From: CAZNKU01 sp045545235
GTDB taxonomy: Bacteria > Bacillota > Clostridia > Monoglobales > Firm-18
Reading direction: 5' to 3'
NCBI GenBank assembly: GCA_045545235.1
Contig: JAZQAN010000056.1
Span: forward strand, 66,122-130,121
Length of the DNA stretch: 64,000 bases
The notes under the pieces are model-generated. The model was not told the origin of the DNA and did no database searches. It saw only the letters and a list, made by a program, of their open reading frames with translations. The position numbers and the translations under genes were made by a program. Of this stretch, positions 34,154 to 43,476 are shown in pieces (the stretch's first letter is position 1; each line of letters opens with the position of its first letter).

Positions 34154-34915
34154 ATGTTTGCGGTAGAAAGACAGAAAAAAATTCTTGAATTACTTGCTGA
34201 AAATGGTGCAGTATGGGTAAGCAGACTTGCTGAAGAGCTTGATGTAACTGAAGAAACTGTACGTCGTGACCTTGAAAAGCTTGAAAATGCAGAGGCTCTT
34301 GTACGTACACACGGCGGTGCTGTTCCTATTTCAGAAAACAGCCAGGAGCTTTCTCTTGATAAACGTAAAAAGCTTAACATAGAGGCAAAGTCTTTGCTTG
34401 CAAAGGAAGCTATTAAGCATATTGTAAATGGTGATACGGTGTTTCTCGATGCCTCTACAACAACCTATTACATTGCAAAAGAAATCAAAAATCTAAAAAA
34501 TGTAACTGTTGTTACAAATTCTTTGCGTGTTGTAAATGAACTTGCAGGACTTAAGGATATAAAGGTTATCTGCGTAGGCGGTATGGCAGGTGCCAACCAG
34601 TCTGTTGTGGGAAGTATGGCAGAAAATACCATACGCGAACATTACTTTGCAAATAAAATGTTTTTCAGCGGCAGAGGTATTACAAAAAATGCAATACTTG
34701 ACAGTAACGAGCAGGAATGTTCAATAAAAATGAATATGATAAAAAATGCTGATAAAAAGTATTATGTTTTTGATAAATCAAAGTATGGCAAGGTTGGTTT
34801 TGTGAAAATTGCTGATTTTGAAGAGATAGATTGTGTTATTACTGAAAAAGATACTTTGGATAATTCGGTTTGCGAAGCATTGAAGGAAAATTCTGTCAAA
34901 ATTTTTGAAGTTTAA
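34154..34915 (+). CDS. DeoR/GlpR family transcriptional regulator
   Basis: 253 residues. The N-terminal winged helix is classic DeoR (RQKKILELLAENGAVWVSRL, then TEETVRRDLEKLE and VRTHGGAV). The C-terminal sugar-phosphate-binding DeoRC domain starts near residue 75 with DKRKKLNIEAK. These regulators usually respond to a phosphorylated sugar. As the last gene of the BMC operon, it is the best candidate regulator of the two matching promoters at 16.1 and 25.6 kb. Confidence 0.92.
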   Translation: MFAVERQKKILELLAENGAVWVSRLAEELDVTEETVRRDLEKLENAEALVRTHGGAVPISENSQELSLDKRKKLNIEAKSLLAKEAIKHIVNGDTVFLDASTTTYYIAKEIKNLKNVTVVTNSLRVVNELAGLKDIKVICVGGMAGANQSVVGSMAENTIREHYFANKMFFSGRGITKNAILDSNEQECSIKMNMIKNADKKYYVFDKSKYGKVGFVKIADFEEIDCVITEKDTLDNSVCEALKENSVKIFEV

Positions 34916-34919
34916 TTAG

Positions 34920-34968
34920 AAAGTGTAGATTATCATAGTAAAAAGTGATAATTTACACTTTTTCTTTT
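34920..34968 (+). terminator. Terminator of the BMC core operon
   Basis: AAAGTGTAGATTATCA (34920-34935) pairs with TGATAATTTACACTTT (34946-34961), 16 bp with one G-U pair, followed by a T-rich tail. Confidence 0.92.
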
Positions 34969-34983
34969 AGTAAATTATGCTAG

Positions 34984-35012
34984 TTGACTTTTATGCACTA
35001 TAGTTATATAAT
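34984..35012 (+). promoter_or_regulatory. Promoter of the CapD-like gene
   Basis: TTGACT (34984-34989), 17-base spacer, TATAAT (35007-35012); the ATG is at 35046. Confidence 0.8.
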
Positions 35013-35045
35013 TATTATATATATTTACTTTTGTGAGGTCTTTTT

Positions 35046-36911
35046 ATGTTAGATAAAATAAAGTCCAGCCATAGAAAATTAGCACTTACATTTATTGATT
35101 TCTTTATTGTTGTAGTTTCTTCATTATTTGCAAATCTGCTTTTGATGCGTGCAGAGCTTGTGTCAGGCATTCCGGAAGCTGACTTCTGGATTATGAATTG
35201 TCTGTTTGCAGTAGCATCTGTAATTTGTATGTGGTTTTTCGGTACATATGGTTATATATGGCGTTTTGTTGATGCCAAAGAGCTTTTGGTGTGTGCATTT
35301 GCTGTAACCTGCGGTTGGTTTGTATCGGGTGCGGCGGTAATTATTTTTGAAATGGGAAGTGACTATCCCGAATTGCATATTTTATTTGCGTACGTAATTT
35401 CTTTGTTTATGATTGTTCTCAGCAGAATTGTGTATAAAATGCTTTATGCAAGTGTTACGAAAAAAAGTCAGGCAGTTGAAAAAAATATAAGAACAATGGT
35501 AGTAGGTGCAGGTTATGCAGGCCATGTTGTTATAAGTGAAATGCTGCGTCCTGAAAGTGCACATCTTCCCGTTGTATTTGTTGATGATGATATTAACAAA
35601 AGAGGCAGATATATTCACGGTGTTAAGGTAGACGGCTCTATTGATGATATACCACGCCTTGCAAAGGAATATGATGTTTCAAAAATTATTATTGCTATTC
35701 CCTCTTGTGAAGGTAAGGAAAGAAGGAGAATTTTAGAATATTGTAAGGTTACAGAGTGTGAAACAAACATACTTCCTTACGTGCATCAGATGATAGAGGG
35801 GAAAACTCTTCTCGGTCAGGCAAAAAAGATTAATATTGAAGATTTGCTTGGAAGAGACCCTATACGCTTTGAGCAGGAGGATATTAAAAATCTCATCCGT
35901 GATAAAGTTTGTCTTGTTACCGGTGGCGGTGGTTCAATAGGCTCTGAACTTTCAAGACAAATTGCATATCATAATCCAAAGCAGCTTGTTATTGTAGATA
36001 TTTATGAAAATAATGCATATGAAATTCAACAGGAGCTTATAAGAAAATATGGTAATAATTTTAACTTACAGGTGCGTATAGCTTCTGTAAGAGATTATGA
36101 TAAAATGAATACATTGTTTGAAGAATTCAAGCCTCAGCTTGTTTTCCATGCGGCGGCGCACAAGCATGTTCCACTTATGGAGGATAGCCCTACAGAGGCA
36201 ATTAAAAACAATATTTTCGGTACATATAATGTTGCCAGACTTGCTGAAAAATATAATGTTGAATCTTTTGTTCTTGTTTCGACAGATAAGGCAGTTAACC
36301 CTACTAATGTTATGGGTGCAACAAAACGTTGTTGTGAAATGATAGTTGAATATATGAAGCAGAAAACAAAGGGTAATACTGAGTTTGTTGCAGTACGTTT
36401 TGGCAATGTTCTTGGGTCAAACGGCTCGGTTGTTCCGCTTTTTGAAGAACAGATTAAAACAGGAGGTCCCGTTACGGTTACACATCCTGATATTATACGT
36501 TATTTTATGACTATTCCCGAGGCAACTTCTCTTATTCTTCAGGCTGCAAGCTTTGCCCAGGGTGGTGAAATTTTTGTGCTTGATATGGGTGAGCCTGTTA
36601 AAATTTTAAGCCTTGCTGAAAATGTAATCCGTATGAGCGGAAAAAGACCTTATGAAGATATTAAAATAGAATTTACAGGACTTCGTCCCGGTGAAAAGCT
36701 TTATGAAGAGCTTCTTATGAGCGAAGAGGGCTTGAAAAAGACGGAGAATAATAAAATTTTTATTGGTCAGCAAACAGAAGTAGATGTTGAAAAATTTGCA
36801 TCTCAGCTTGAAAGACTAAAAGAAGTTTCCAACAGTAACAATAATGAGCAATGTGTTGATACATTGGCAGAAATTGTTACAACATTCAAAAGAGATACAG
36901 TTAATGCATAG
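35046..36911 (+). CDS. Membrane nucleotide-sugar 4,6-dehydratase/epimerase (CapD/FlaA1-like)
   Basis: 621 residues. Four hydrophobic segments span residues ~12-125. A CoA-binding-like Rossmann domain follows (MVVGAGYAGHVVISEM), then the catalytic SDR domain from ~285 (VTGGGGSIGSELSRQ, FHAAAHKHVPLMED, STDKAVNPTNVMGATKR). The catalytic Tyr of ordinary SDRs is Met in MGATK, as in the WbpM/PglF dehydratase group. It acts on a UDP-sugar, probably UDP-GlcNAc, at the membrane for capsule or glycan synthesis. The gene stands alone with its own promoter and terminator. Confidence 0.92.
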   Translation: MLDKIKSSHRKLALTFIDFFIVVVSSLFANLLLMRAELVSGIPEADFWIMNCLFAVASVICMWFFGTYGYIWRFVDAKELLVCAFAVTCGWFVSGAAVIIFEMGSDYPELHILFAYVISLFMIVLSRIVYKMLYASVTKKSQAVEKNIRTMVVGAGYAGHVVISEMLRPESAHLPVVFVDDDINKRGRYIHGVKVDGSIDDIPRLAKEYDVSKIIIAIPSCEGKERRRILEYCKVTECETNILPYVHQMIEGKTLLGQAKKINIEDLLGRDPIRFEQEDIKNLIRDKVCLVTGGGGSIGSELSRQIAYHNPKQLVIVDIYENNAYEIQQELIRKYGNNFNLQVRIASVRDYDKMNTLFEEFKPQLVFHAAAHKHVPLMEDSPTEAIKNNIFGTYNVARLAEKYNVESFVLVSTDKAVNPTNVMGATKRCCEMIVEYMKQKTKGNTEFVAVRFGNVLGSNGSVVPLFEEQIKTGGPVTVTHPDIIRYFMTIPEATSLILQAASFAQGGEIFVLDMGEPVKILSLAENVIRMSGKRPYEDIKIEFTGLRPGEKLYEELLMSEEGLKKTENNKIFIGQQTEVDVEKFASQLERLKEVSNSNNNEQCVDTLAEIVTTFKRDTVNA

Positions 36912-36915
36912 TTGT

Positions 36916-36942
36916 ATTCCCGTTTTTTAACGGGAATCTTTT
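36916..36942 (+). terminator. Terminator after the CapD-like gene
   Basis: ATTCCCGTT (36916-36924), loop TTTT, AACGGGAAT (36929-36937), then CTTTTG. Confidence 0.85.
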
Positions 36943-36988
36943 GCTATTAATTCAAATTAATTTATAATGTTACAAGAGGTGTTATAAA

Positions 36989-37663
36989 ATGTTTGATTTG
37001 AAAGTTCCTGATTTAAGACGTATTGAAGATACTGTTTTGATGTACGAAAAACAGCCTGTTAAAAAAGGATTGATTATGTTTTACGGCTCATCGGGCTTTA
37101 CACGATGGGAAAAAGAAAAGTATGGAAATCGTCCTCTGGAAGATGACATTCGTATGAAAGATGGCTCGCTTGCAGCCGTAAACCACGGATTTGGCGGATC
37201 AACTATCGAAGAAGGTCTTTATTACTATGACCGTCTTATAAAGCCATGGGAGCCACGTGCAATTGTGTTACGTTTCTTTCCTAATGATGTCAGCTTTGGG
37301 TACTCACCATATGAAATTGTATATATGCTATCTTTATTCTGCAATCGTGCAAAAGCAGATTTTCCGGGTGTTAAACTGTATTTGTGTGATGCTATGCCAC
37401 ATCAGAAGACAGTCAATAATCTTACCTGGCAAGCAGCTGCTAAACAGTACAACAAACTTTTGAAGGAATATTGCGACAGTCAGGATGATTGTTATTATAT
37501 AAATCAGTCGGGATGGCGTGGATTTTATGAAAATACAGAAGACATCGGTGACTATTCAAAAGTTCGTCAGGATATATGGATTGAAGATCAGATGCATTTT
37601 ACCCAAGAAGGATACGATATATACAGAGATTTGTTTTTGGAAGCTTTGGATGATATTTTGTAA
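36989..37663 (+). CDS. SGNH/GDSL-type hydrolase
   Basis: 224 residues, cytoplasmic. The block I motif is degenerate (MFYGSSGFTRW), while the NHGFGGSTIEE block II, FFPNDV block III and C-terminal DQMHFTQEG (Asp and His) fit the SGNH fold. A GSS start is common in the platelet-activating-factor acetylhydrolase-like branch. Substrate unknown; it is preceded by TATAAT at 36963-36968 and followed by a VanZ gene. Confidence 0.8.
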   Translation: MFDLKVPDLRRIEDTVLMYEKQPVKKGLIMFYGSSGFTRWEKEKYGNRPLEDDIRMKDGSLAAVNHGFGGSTIEEGLYYYDRLIKPWEPRAIVLRFFPNDVSFGYSPYEIVYMLSLFCNRAKADFPGVKLYLCDAMPHQKTVNNLTWQAAAKQYNKLLKEYCDSQDDCYYINQSGWRGFYENTEDIGDYSKVRQDIWIEDQMHFTQEGYDIYRDLFLEALDDIL

Positions 37664-37712
37664 AACAGTTTAATAAATAAGGTTGAAAATTTCTTTTTAA
37701 GGAGACTGCATT

Positions 37713-38201
37713 GTGAAAAAAAGATTCTGGTTCTTTTTAATTTTAACTCTTGGTATTATGGGGGTAATATTTTATTTTTCAGCACAGAATGCCACAGAAT
37801 CATCAGGTATGAGTACGGAATTTATCAGAAGGCTTTTGCACAAAAAATTACTTGAGGTTATGTCGGTTGAATCGGCAGTAATGATAGAAGAGGGAATTGA
37901 AAATATTGTGCGTAAGTGTGCTCATTTCTTTATATATTCATGTCTTGGTTTTTGTTCTTCAATGACCCTGTACTATAGTGGTAAAATGCATAAATCTTGC
38001 ATATTATTCATAATTTCACTTGTTTTTTGCATGTTTTATGCATCCACAGATGAGGTACATCAGTTGTTTGTACCGGGAAGGTCCGGAGAAATAAGGGATG
38101 TTATTATAGATTCTTCAGGTGCAGCAGTTGGTATATTCTTATCAATTGCTATACGGAAATTGTGTGAAAAATTATATATTTTGTTTATAAAAAGACATTA
38201 A
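37713..38201 (+). CDS. VanZ family membrane protein
   Basis: 162 residues with four hydrophobic helices. The pattern FYFSAQNATESSGMS after helix 1, the charged RKCAHFFIYSCLG and STDEVHQLFVPGRSGEIRDVIIDSSGA identify the VanZ-like family. Members affect teicoplanin or envelope stress resistance in some species, but most have unknown function. The start is GTG at 37713, behind AAGGAG. Confidence 0.9.
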   Translation: MKKRFWFFLILTLGIMGVIFYFSAQNATESSGMSTEFIRRLLHKKLLEVMSVESAVMIEEGIENIVRKCAHFFIYSCLGFCSSMTLYYSGKMHKSCILFIISLVFCMFYASTDEVHQLFVPGRSGEIRDVIIDSSGAAVGIFLSIAIRKLCEKLYILFIKRH

Positions 38202-38254
38202 AATTTAATGTTGATGGTAATTTTGTATAAATATATCAAATCATTAAAAAAAGC

Positions 38255-38283
38255 TTGCATATTTATGCAGAGTGTGGTATTAT
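38255..38283 (+). promoter_or_regulatory. argC operon promoter overlapped by an ARG box
   Basis: TTGCAT (38255-38260), 17-base spacer, TATTAT (38278-38283). The perfect palindrome TGCATATTTATGCA (38256-38269) covers the -35 and matches the ArgR/AhrC operator style. A near copy, TGCATATTTATACA, occurs before carA (57553-57566). ArgR bound here would block RNA polymerase when arginine is plentiful. Confidence 0.82.
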
Positions 38284-38334
38284 ATACTGTATAGTGTATA
38301 ATGCCACATTATTTTTTTGAGTTGAGGTATGGTT

Positions 38335-39267
38335 ATGAAAAAAATTTTTATTGATGGTAAGGCAGGTACAACAGGCCTTAGAATTTACGAAAGATTAGAA
38401 AAAAGAAATGATATAGAAATTATTACATTGTCGGAGGAACTTCGAAAAGACCCCGAAGCCAGAAAGCAGGCTATAAACAGTGCGGATGTTGTGTTTTTGT
38501 GCTTGCCTGATGTTGCTTCAATTGAGGCAGTTGCAATGGTGGAAAATGACAATACTGTTATAATTGATACATCTACGGCGCACAGGACCAACCCTGACTG
38601 GGCATATGGTTTTGCAGAGCTTTCGGAAAAATTTGAAAATAAAATAAAAAACGGAAAAAGAATTGCAGTTCCCGGGTGTCACGCAAGCGGTTTTATTGCA
38701 TTGGTGTATCCGCTTGTTGAGGCAGGCATTCTTTCAAAAGATGTGTTGCTTACATGTCATTCAATTACCGGCTACAGTGGCGGCGGTAAGAAGATGATTG
38801 CAGAATATGAAGATGATGACAGAAATGTTTTGCTTGATGCACCAAGACAGTACGGTATTGCACAGGGGCATAAGCATTTAAAGGAAATGGTTAAAATAAG
38901 CGGTATTGAAAATGCACCTGTATTTTGCCCCATTGTTGCTGACTTTTACAGCGGTATGGAGGTTACAGTTCCGCTATTTACAAGTATGCTTGAAAATGGT
39001 AAAACAGTTGAAGATATTAAAAAGCTTTATGCCAAAAAGTATAACAGTGAAATTGTAAAGTATGTAGAAAATGCCGATGAGGAAGGTTTTCTTTCATCAA
39101 ATAAGCTTGGCAATAAGGATAGCATGGAAATTACGGTATGCGGTAATGAAGAAAGAATTTTGCTTGTTGCAAGATATGATAACCTTGGTAAAGGTGCTTC
39201 GGGTGCTGCACTTGAATGTCTGAATATTGTTCTCGGTAACGAAAAGACGGCTAACCTGGATATATAA
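38335..39267 (+). CDS. argC: N-acetyl-gamma-glutamyl-phosphate reductase (type 2)
   Basis: 310-residue NADPH-dependent reductase, third step of arginine biosynthesis. The short type-2 form begins KKIFIDGKAGTTGLRI and has PGCHASGF, with the catalytic Cys, and GYSGGGKKM. I use the ATG at 38335, seven bases after GAGG; an ATG at 38329 is too close to the ribosome site. First gene of argCJBD-x-argF. Confidence 0.95.
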   Translation: MKKIFIDGKAGTTGLRIYERLEKRNDIEIITLSEELRKDPEARKQAINSADVVFLCLPDVASIEAVAMVENDNTVIIDTSTAHRTNPDWAYGFAELSEKFENKIKNGKRIAVPGCHASGFIALVYPLVEAGILSKDVLLTCHSITGYSGGGKKMIAEYEDDDRNVLLDAPRQYGIAQGHKHLKEMVKISGIENAPVFCPIVADFYSGMEVTVPLFTSMLENGKTVEDIKKLYAKKYNSEIVKYVENADEEGFLSSNKLGNKDSMEITVCGNEERILLVARYDNLGKGASGAALECLNIVLGNEKTANLDI

Positions 39268-39279
39268 GGAGATGATTTT

Positions 39280-40491
39280 GTGAAGATAATTGAAGGCGGA
39301 ATATGTGCCGCAAAGGGATTTAAAGCAAGCGGTATTCATTGTGGAATAAGAAAGAATAAAACAAAAAAAGATTTGTCACTTATTTTAAGTGAAACAAAGG
39401 CAGCTACTGCGGCTGTTTATACAACCAATCTTGTTAAAGGTGCACCTTTAACAGTTACTAAAAATCATATTGCAGACGGTTATGCTCAGGCGGTTATCTG
39501 CAACAGTGGTAATGCAAATACATGTAATGCAAACGGTATTGAAATTGCTGAACAGATGAGTGCACTGGTTGCCCAAAAAACAGGTATTGACGCAAATGAT
39601 GTTGTTGTCGCTTCAACAGGTGTTATAGGTCAGCCTCTTGATATTACCCCAATTGCTAACGGTATGGATGCGTTGGTTGCAGGTCTTGGAAACAACAGCG
39701 AGGATGCTGCAGAGGGCATTATGACAACTGATACAAGACTAAAGCAAATTTCAGTAAGCTTTGAAATTGGCGGTGTTGAATGTAAAATAGGTGGTATTGC
39801 AAAGGGTTCGGGTATGATTCACCCTAATATGGCTACTATGCTTGTGTTTATTACAACAGACTGTGCTATTTCTCCAAAAATGCTTGGAAAGGCACTTTCA
39901 ACAGATATTCAGAACACCTTTAATATGGTAAGTGTTGATGGTGATACATCTACAAACGATATGGTAAATATTCTTGCAAACGGTATGGCAGGAAACAAGC
40001 TTATTGACTGTGAGGATGAAAATTACGCAGAGTTTATGAAGGCTCTTAACACAGTTACCGTTTACCTTTGCCAGAAAATTGCAGGTGACGGTGAAGGCGC
40101 TACAAAGCTTTTGGAATGTAAGGTTACAGGTTCTTCAGATGTTGCAACTGCAAAAACAGTTGCAAAGTCGGTTATTTGTTCATCACTTTTAAAGGCGGCT
40201 ATGTTTGGTGCAGATGCAAACTGGGGACGTGTACTTTGTGCAATTGGCTACAGCGGTGCTGATGTTGATGTAAACAAAATTGATGTTGCTTTCCGTTCTC
40301 CAAAGGGAACTGTTGAGGTTTGCAAAAACGGTGCAGGTATTGATTTTTCAGAAGAAATTGCAAAAGAAATTTTACTTGAAGAAAAAATTGAAATTTTAAT
40401 TGAACTTAACGACGGTGCAGAAAGTGCAACTGCGTGGGGTTGTGACCTTACATATGATTATGTAAAGATTAACGGAGATTACAGAACCTGA
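39280..40491 (+). CDS. argJ: Bifunctional ornithine acetyltransferase/N-acetylglutamate synthase
   Basis: 403-residue proenzyme that transfers acetyl from N-acetylornithine to glutamate and can also use acetyl-CoA. Self-cleavage occurs before the Thr in HPNMATMLVFITTD, the new nucleophile; GNANTCN and KGSGMIHPN are also canonical. The presence of ArgJ and absence of argA/argE here indicate the acetyl-recycling pathway. GTG start at 39280 behind AAGGAGATG. Confidence 0.96.
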   Translation: MKIIEGGICAAKGFKASGIHCGIRKNKTKKDLSLILSETKAATAAVYTTNLVKGAPLTVTKNHIADGYAQAVICNSGNANTCNANGIEIAEQMSALVAQKTGIDANDVVVASTGVIGQPLDITPIANGMDALVAGLGNNSEDAAEGIMTTDTRLKQISVSFEIGGVECKIGGIAKGSGMIHPNMATMLVFITTDCAISPKMLGKALSTDIQNTFNMVSVDGDTSTNDMVNILANGMAGNKLIDCEDENYAEFMKALNTVTVYLCQKIAGDGEGATKLLECKVTGSSDVATAKTVAKSVICSSLLKAAMFGADANWGRVLCAIGYSGADVDVNKIDVAFRSPKGTVEVCKNGAGIDFSEEIAKEILLEEKIEILIELNDGAESATAWGCDLTYDYVKINGDYRT

Positions 40492-40509
40492 TATTTGGAG
40501 GAAATAATT

Positions 40510-41361
40510 ATGAAAATTTCTAATGCAGACAGAGCAAAAATATTAACAGAGGCTTTGCCTTACATACAAAAATACAGTAACAAGATTCTTGTTATAAAAT
40601 ATGGCGGCAATGCTATGATTAACGAAGAACTTAAAGCGGCTGTTATGGGTGACATTGTGTTGCTTTCATTAATAGGTGTTAAGGTTGTGCTTGTTCACGG
40701 CGGTGGTCCTGAAATTTCAGAAATGCTTAACAAAATAGGCAAAAAGTCTGAATTTGTAAACGGGCTACGTGTAACAGACAAGGAAACTGTAGACATTGTA
40801 CAAATGGTGCTTGCCGGTAAGGTTAACAAAAGTCTTGTTAATTACATTCAGAATATAGGTGGTAAGGCTATTGGTCTTTGCGGTACTGACGGTCATATGA
40901 TTGAGGCGGAAATGAAAAATCCCGAGCTTGGTTATGTTGGTGAAATTACAGATATTAACACACAACCAATTCTTGATGTGCTTGACAAGGGTTACATTCC
41001 TGTTATTTCAACAATAGGTTGTGACAACGAAGGTAATATTTATAATATTAATGCGGATACTGCTGCTGCTAAAATTGCAGGAAAGCTTCAGGCAGAAAGC
41101 TTTATTTCAATGACTGATATCCGCGGCTTGCTTCGCGACAAGGATGATGAAGAAACTGTTATACCTGTTGTAAATGTAAGTGAGGCACCTCAGCTTATCC
41201 ACGAAGGCATTATATCAGGAGGTATGATTCCGAAGATTGAATGCTGTATCGAGGCTATAAGACAGGGTGTTGGTCAGGTGTTTATTATTGATGGACGTGT
41301 TCCTCATTCAATACTTATAGAAGTACTTACCGATGAAGGTATCGGCACAATGTTTAAATAA
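40510..41361 (+). CDS. argB: Acetylglutamate kinase
   Basis: 283-residue amino-acid kinase phosphorylating N-acetylglutamate. Motifs are VIKYGGNAM, VLVHGGGPEIS and GIISGGMIPKI near the end. The N-terminal helix before VIKYGG is the extension found in arginine-inhibited hexameric kinases, so feedback inhibition is likely. The ATG at 40510 has GGAGG eight bases upstream; an in-frame TTG at 40495 lies inside the ribosome site. Confidence 0.96.
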   Translation: MKISNADRAKILTEALPYIQKYSNKILVIKYGGNAMINEELKAAVMGDIVLLSLIGVKVVLVHGGGPEISEMLNKIGKKSEFVNGLRVTDKETVDIVQMVLAGKVNKSLVNYIQNIGGKAIGLCGTDGHMIEAEMKNPELGYVGEITDINTQPILDVLDKGYIPVISTIGCDNEGNIYNINADTAAAKIAGKLQAESFISMTDIRGLLRDKDDEETVIPVVNVSEAPQLIHEGIISGGMIPKIECCIEAIRQGVGQVFIIDGRVPHSILIEVLTDEGIGTMFK

Positions 41362-41379
41362 TTCAAGGGAGTTTTTTCG

Positions 41380-42540
41380 ATGAACATTAAAGAGGCAGAC
41401 AAACAGTATATTATGCCAACCTACGGACGTTTTGACCTTTGTATCGTTAAAGGTGAAGGCAGTACATATTATGATGAAAACGGAAAGAAATATATAGATA
41501 TGGGTACTGGTATTGCGGTTAATACTTTCGGTGCAAACGATGATGTGTGGAAGAATGCCGTAATAGAGCAGATTAATAAAATTCAGCATACATCAAACCT
41601 TTATTACAGTGAACCTTGCGTTAAGCTTGCTAAACTGCTTTGTGAAAAAACAGGTATGAAAAAAGTTTTCTTCGGTAATTCAGGTGCAGAAGCTAACGAA
41701 TGTGCAATTAAGGGTGCAAGAAAGTTTGGTACAGACATCCGTGAAGATAAAAATGTAATCATTACATTAAAAGACAGTTTCCACGGCAGAACTGTTACAA
41801 CACTTTCTGCTACGGGGCAGGATGTGTTCCACAAAAACTTTACTCCTTTTACAGAGGGCTTTGTACACGTTACTGCTAACGATATTGATGAACTTAAAAA
41901 TGCAGTAAACGACAATGTGTGTGCAATTATGATTGAAATAGTACAGGGTGAAGGCGGAGTTAATACTCTTGACCGCGAATACCTTGAGGCTATTGAAAAA
42001 ATCACTACAGAAAATGACATCTTGCTTGTTGTTGATGAAGTGCAGACAGGTAACGGAAGAACCGGTTCAATGTATGCTTTTATGCAGTTTGGTTTAACAC
42101 CTGACATTGTTTCAACTGCAAAAGGTCTTGCTGGTGGTTTGCCTATGGGTGCCACTATGTTTGGTGAACGTGTTGAAGACGTTCTTCCTGCAGGTACTCA
42201 CGGTTCAACCTTTGGCGGTAATCCGGTTTGTGCAAATGCGGCGGTAAGCGTTGTGGAAAGACTTGATGACAAGCTTTTTGAAACTGTAAAGGAAAACAGT
42301 AAATATCTTGTTGGAAAATTACTTGAAATGGATAAGGTTAAAAGTGTAAGCGGTCTTGGGTATATGCTTGGTATAGAAATTGATGGTGATGCAAAGGCTG
42401 TTGCAAACAAGTGTATTGAAAACGGACTTTTGGTGCTTACTGCAAAGACAAAAATCAGACTTTTACCTGCACTTAATATAAGCCGTGAGGAAATAGATTC
42501 GGCACTCGAAATATTTGAAAGGGTTTTAAATAATGACTGA
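41380..42540 (+). CDS. argD: Acetylornithine aminotransferase
   Basis: 386-residue class III PLP aminotransferase. Motifs are FFGNSGAEANECAIK, DSFHGRTVTTLSATGQ, VVDEVQTGNGRTGSMYA and the PLP lysine in STAKGLAGGLPMGA. Converts N-acetylglutamate semialdehyde to N-acetylornithine. It overlaps the following amidohydrolase gene by eight bases. Confidence 0.96.
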   Translation: MNIKEADKQYIMPTYGRFDLCIVKGEGSTYYDENGKKYIDMGTGIAVNTFGANDDVWKNAVIEQINKIQHTSNLYYSEPCVKLAKLLCEKTGMKKVFFGNSGAEANECAIKGARKFGTDIREDKNVIITLKDSFHGRTVTTLSATGQDVFHKNFTPFTEGFVHVTANDIDELKNAVNDNVCAIMIEIVQGEGGVNTLDREYLEAIEKITTENDILLVVDEVQTGNGRTGSMYAFMQFGLTPDIVSTAKGLAGGLPMGATMFGERVEDVLPAGTHGSTFGGNPVCANAAVSVVERLDDKLFETVKENSKYLVGKLLEMDKVKSVSGLGYMLGIEIDGDAKAVANKCIENGLLVLTAKTKIRLLPALNISREEIDSALEIFERVLNND

Positions 42541-43438
42541 TTTTGAAAATATCAGAAAGATTGATATACATGTTCACGCTTCACTTTTTTCAGATATTAC
42601 TCCTTCACCCTATCTTTCATCAGATGAGCTTTTAAGGATATATGACGAAAATAACATAGAAGCGGGTGTTTTAATGTCCTCAGCTGATGCCTTTGGACTT
42701 GGAACCGTGTCACCATCTGAACAGAGTAAGGTGCTTAGTGATAATTCAAATGGAAGACTTAAGTGGTTTTGCAATGTATCACCATTTGCTTTGGAAAATT
42801 CACCTTGTGCGGATTTATCCAGGCTTATAAATCACTATAAATCACTTGGTGCTAAGGGTGTAGGTGAGGTATCAGCAAATATATATGCGGATGATCCTTT
42901 TATGGATAATTTGTTTTATCATTGTGCAAAGGCAGATATGCCTGTAATTGTTCACCTTGCAACAAAAATTGGTGGTACTTACGGGATTGTTGATGATTGG
43001 GGACTTCCACGTATTGAAAAAATGCTTAAAAAACATAAAGGGCTTAAGCTTATAGGTCATTCACAGGTTTTCTGGAGTGAAATTTCTTCGGATTGTACTG
43101 AAGAGGAACGTTCGGAGTATCCTGCCGGAAAGGTTAAAGAGGGAAGAATTGCCACTCTGATGAGAGAATATGACAACCTTTACTGTGATCTGTCCGCAGG
43201 AAGCGGAGCAAATGCTATGATGCGTGACAGAGAATATGCTGCGGACTTTTTAAATGAATTTGCCGACAGAATTTTTTATGGAACAGACCTTTGCCGAAAG
43301 GGGCAGGAATTCCGTAAGGACTTTTCGGTGTTTCTTGAAAATCTTGTCAGCGATGGGTTGATAAGCTTTGAAAATTATGTTAAAATTGTCAGAAACAATG
43401 CCGCAAAATTACTTGGCATTGAAGAATATAAATTATAA
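42533..43438 (+). CDS. Amidohydrolase-2 family TIM-barrel protein
   Basis: 301 residues with KIDIHVHASLF (HxH metal motif), HLATKIGGTYG, LIGHSQVFW and FYGTDLCRKG (final Asp), the pattern of PF04909-type hydrolases or decarboxylases. It sits inside the arginine operon, overlapping argD and before argF. A deacetylase or ureido role has not been shown for the family, so any arginine function is inferred from position alone. Confidence 0.8.
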   Translation: MTDFENIRKIDIHVHASLFSDITPSPYLSSDELLRIYDENNIEAGVLMSSADAFGLGTVSPSEQSKVLSDNSNGRLKWFCNVSPFALENSPCADLSRLINHYKSLGAKGVGEVSANIYADDPFMDNLFYHCAKADMPVIVHLATKIGGTYGIVDDWGLPRIEKMLKKHKGLKLIGHSQVFWSEISSDCTEEERSEYPAGKVKEGRIATLMREYDNLYCDLSAGSGANAMMRDREYAADFLNEFADRIFYGTDLCRKGQEFRKDFSVFLENLVSDGLISFENYVKIVRNNAAKLLGIEEYKL

Positions 43439-43476
43439 TATCCTGTGTTACTTTGCAGGCGGAATGGAGAATTAAA

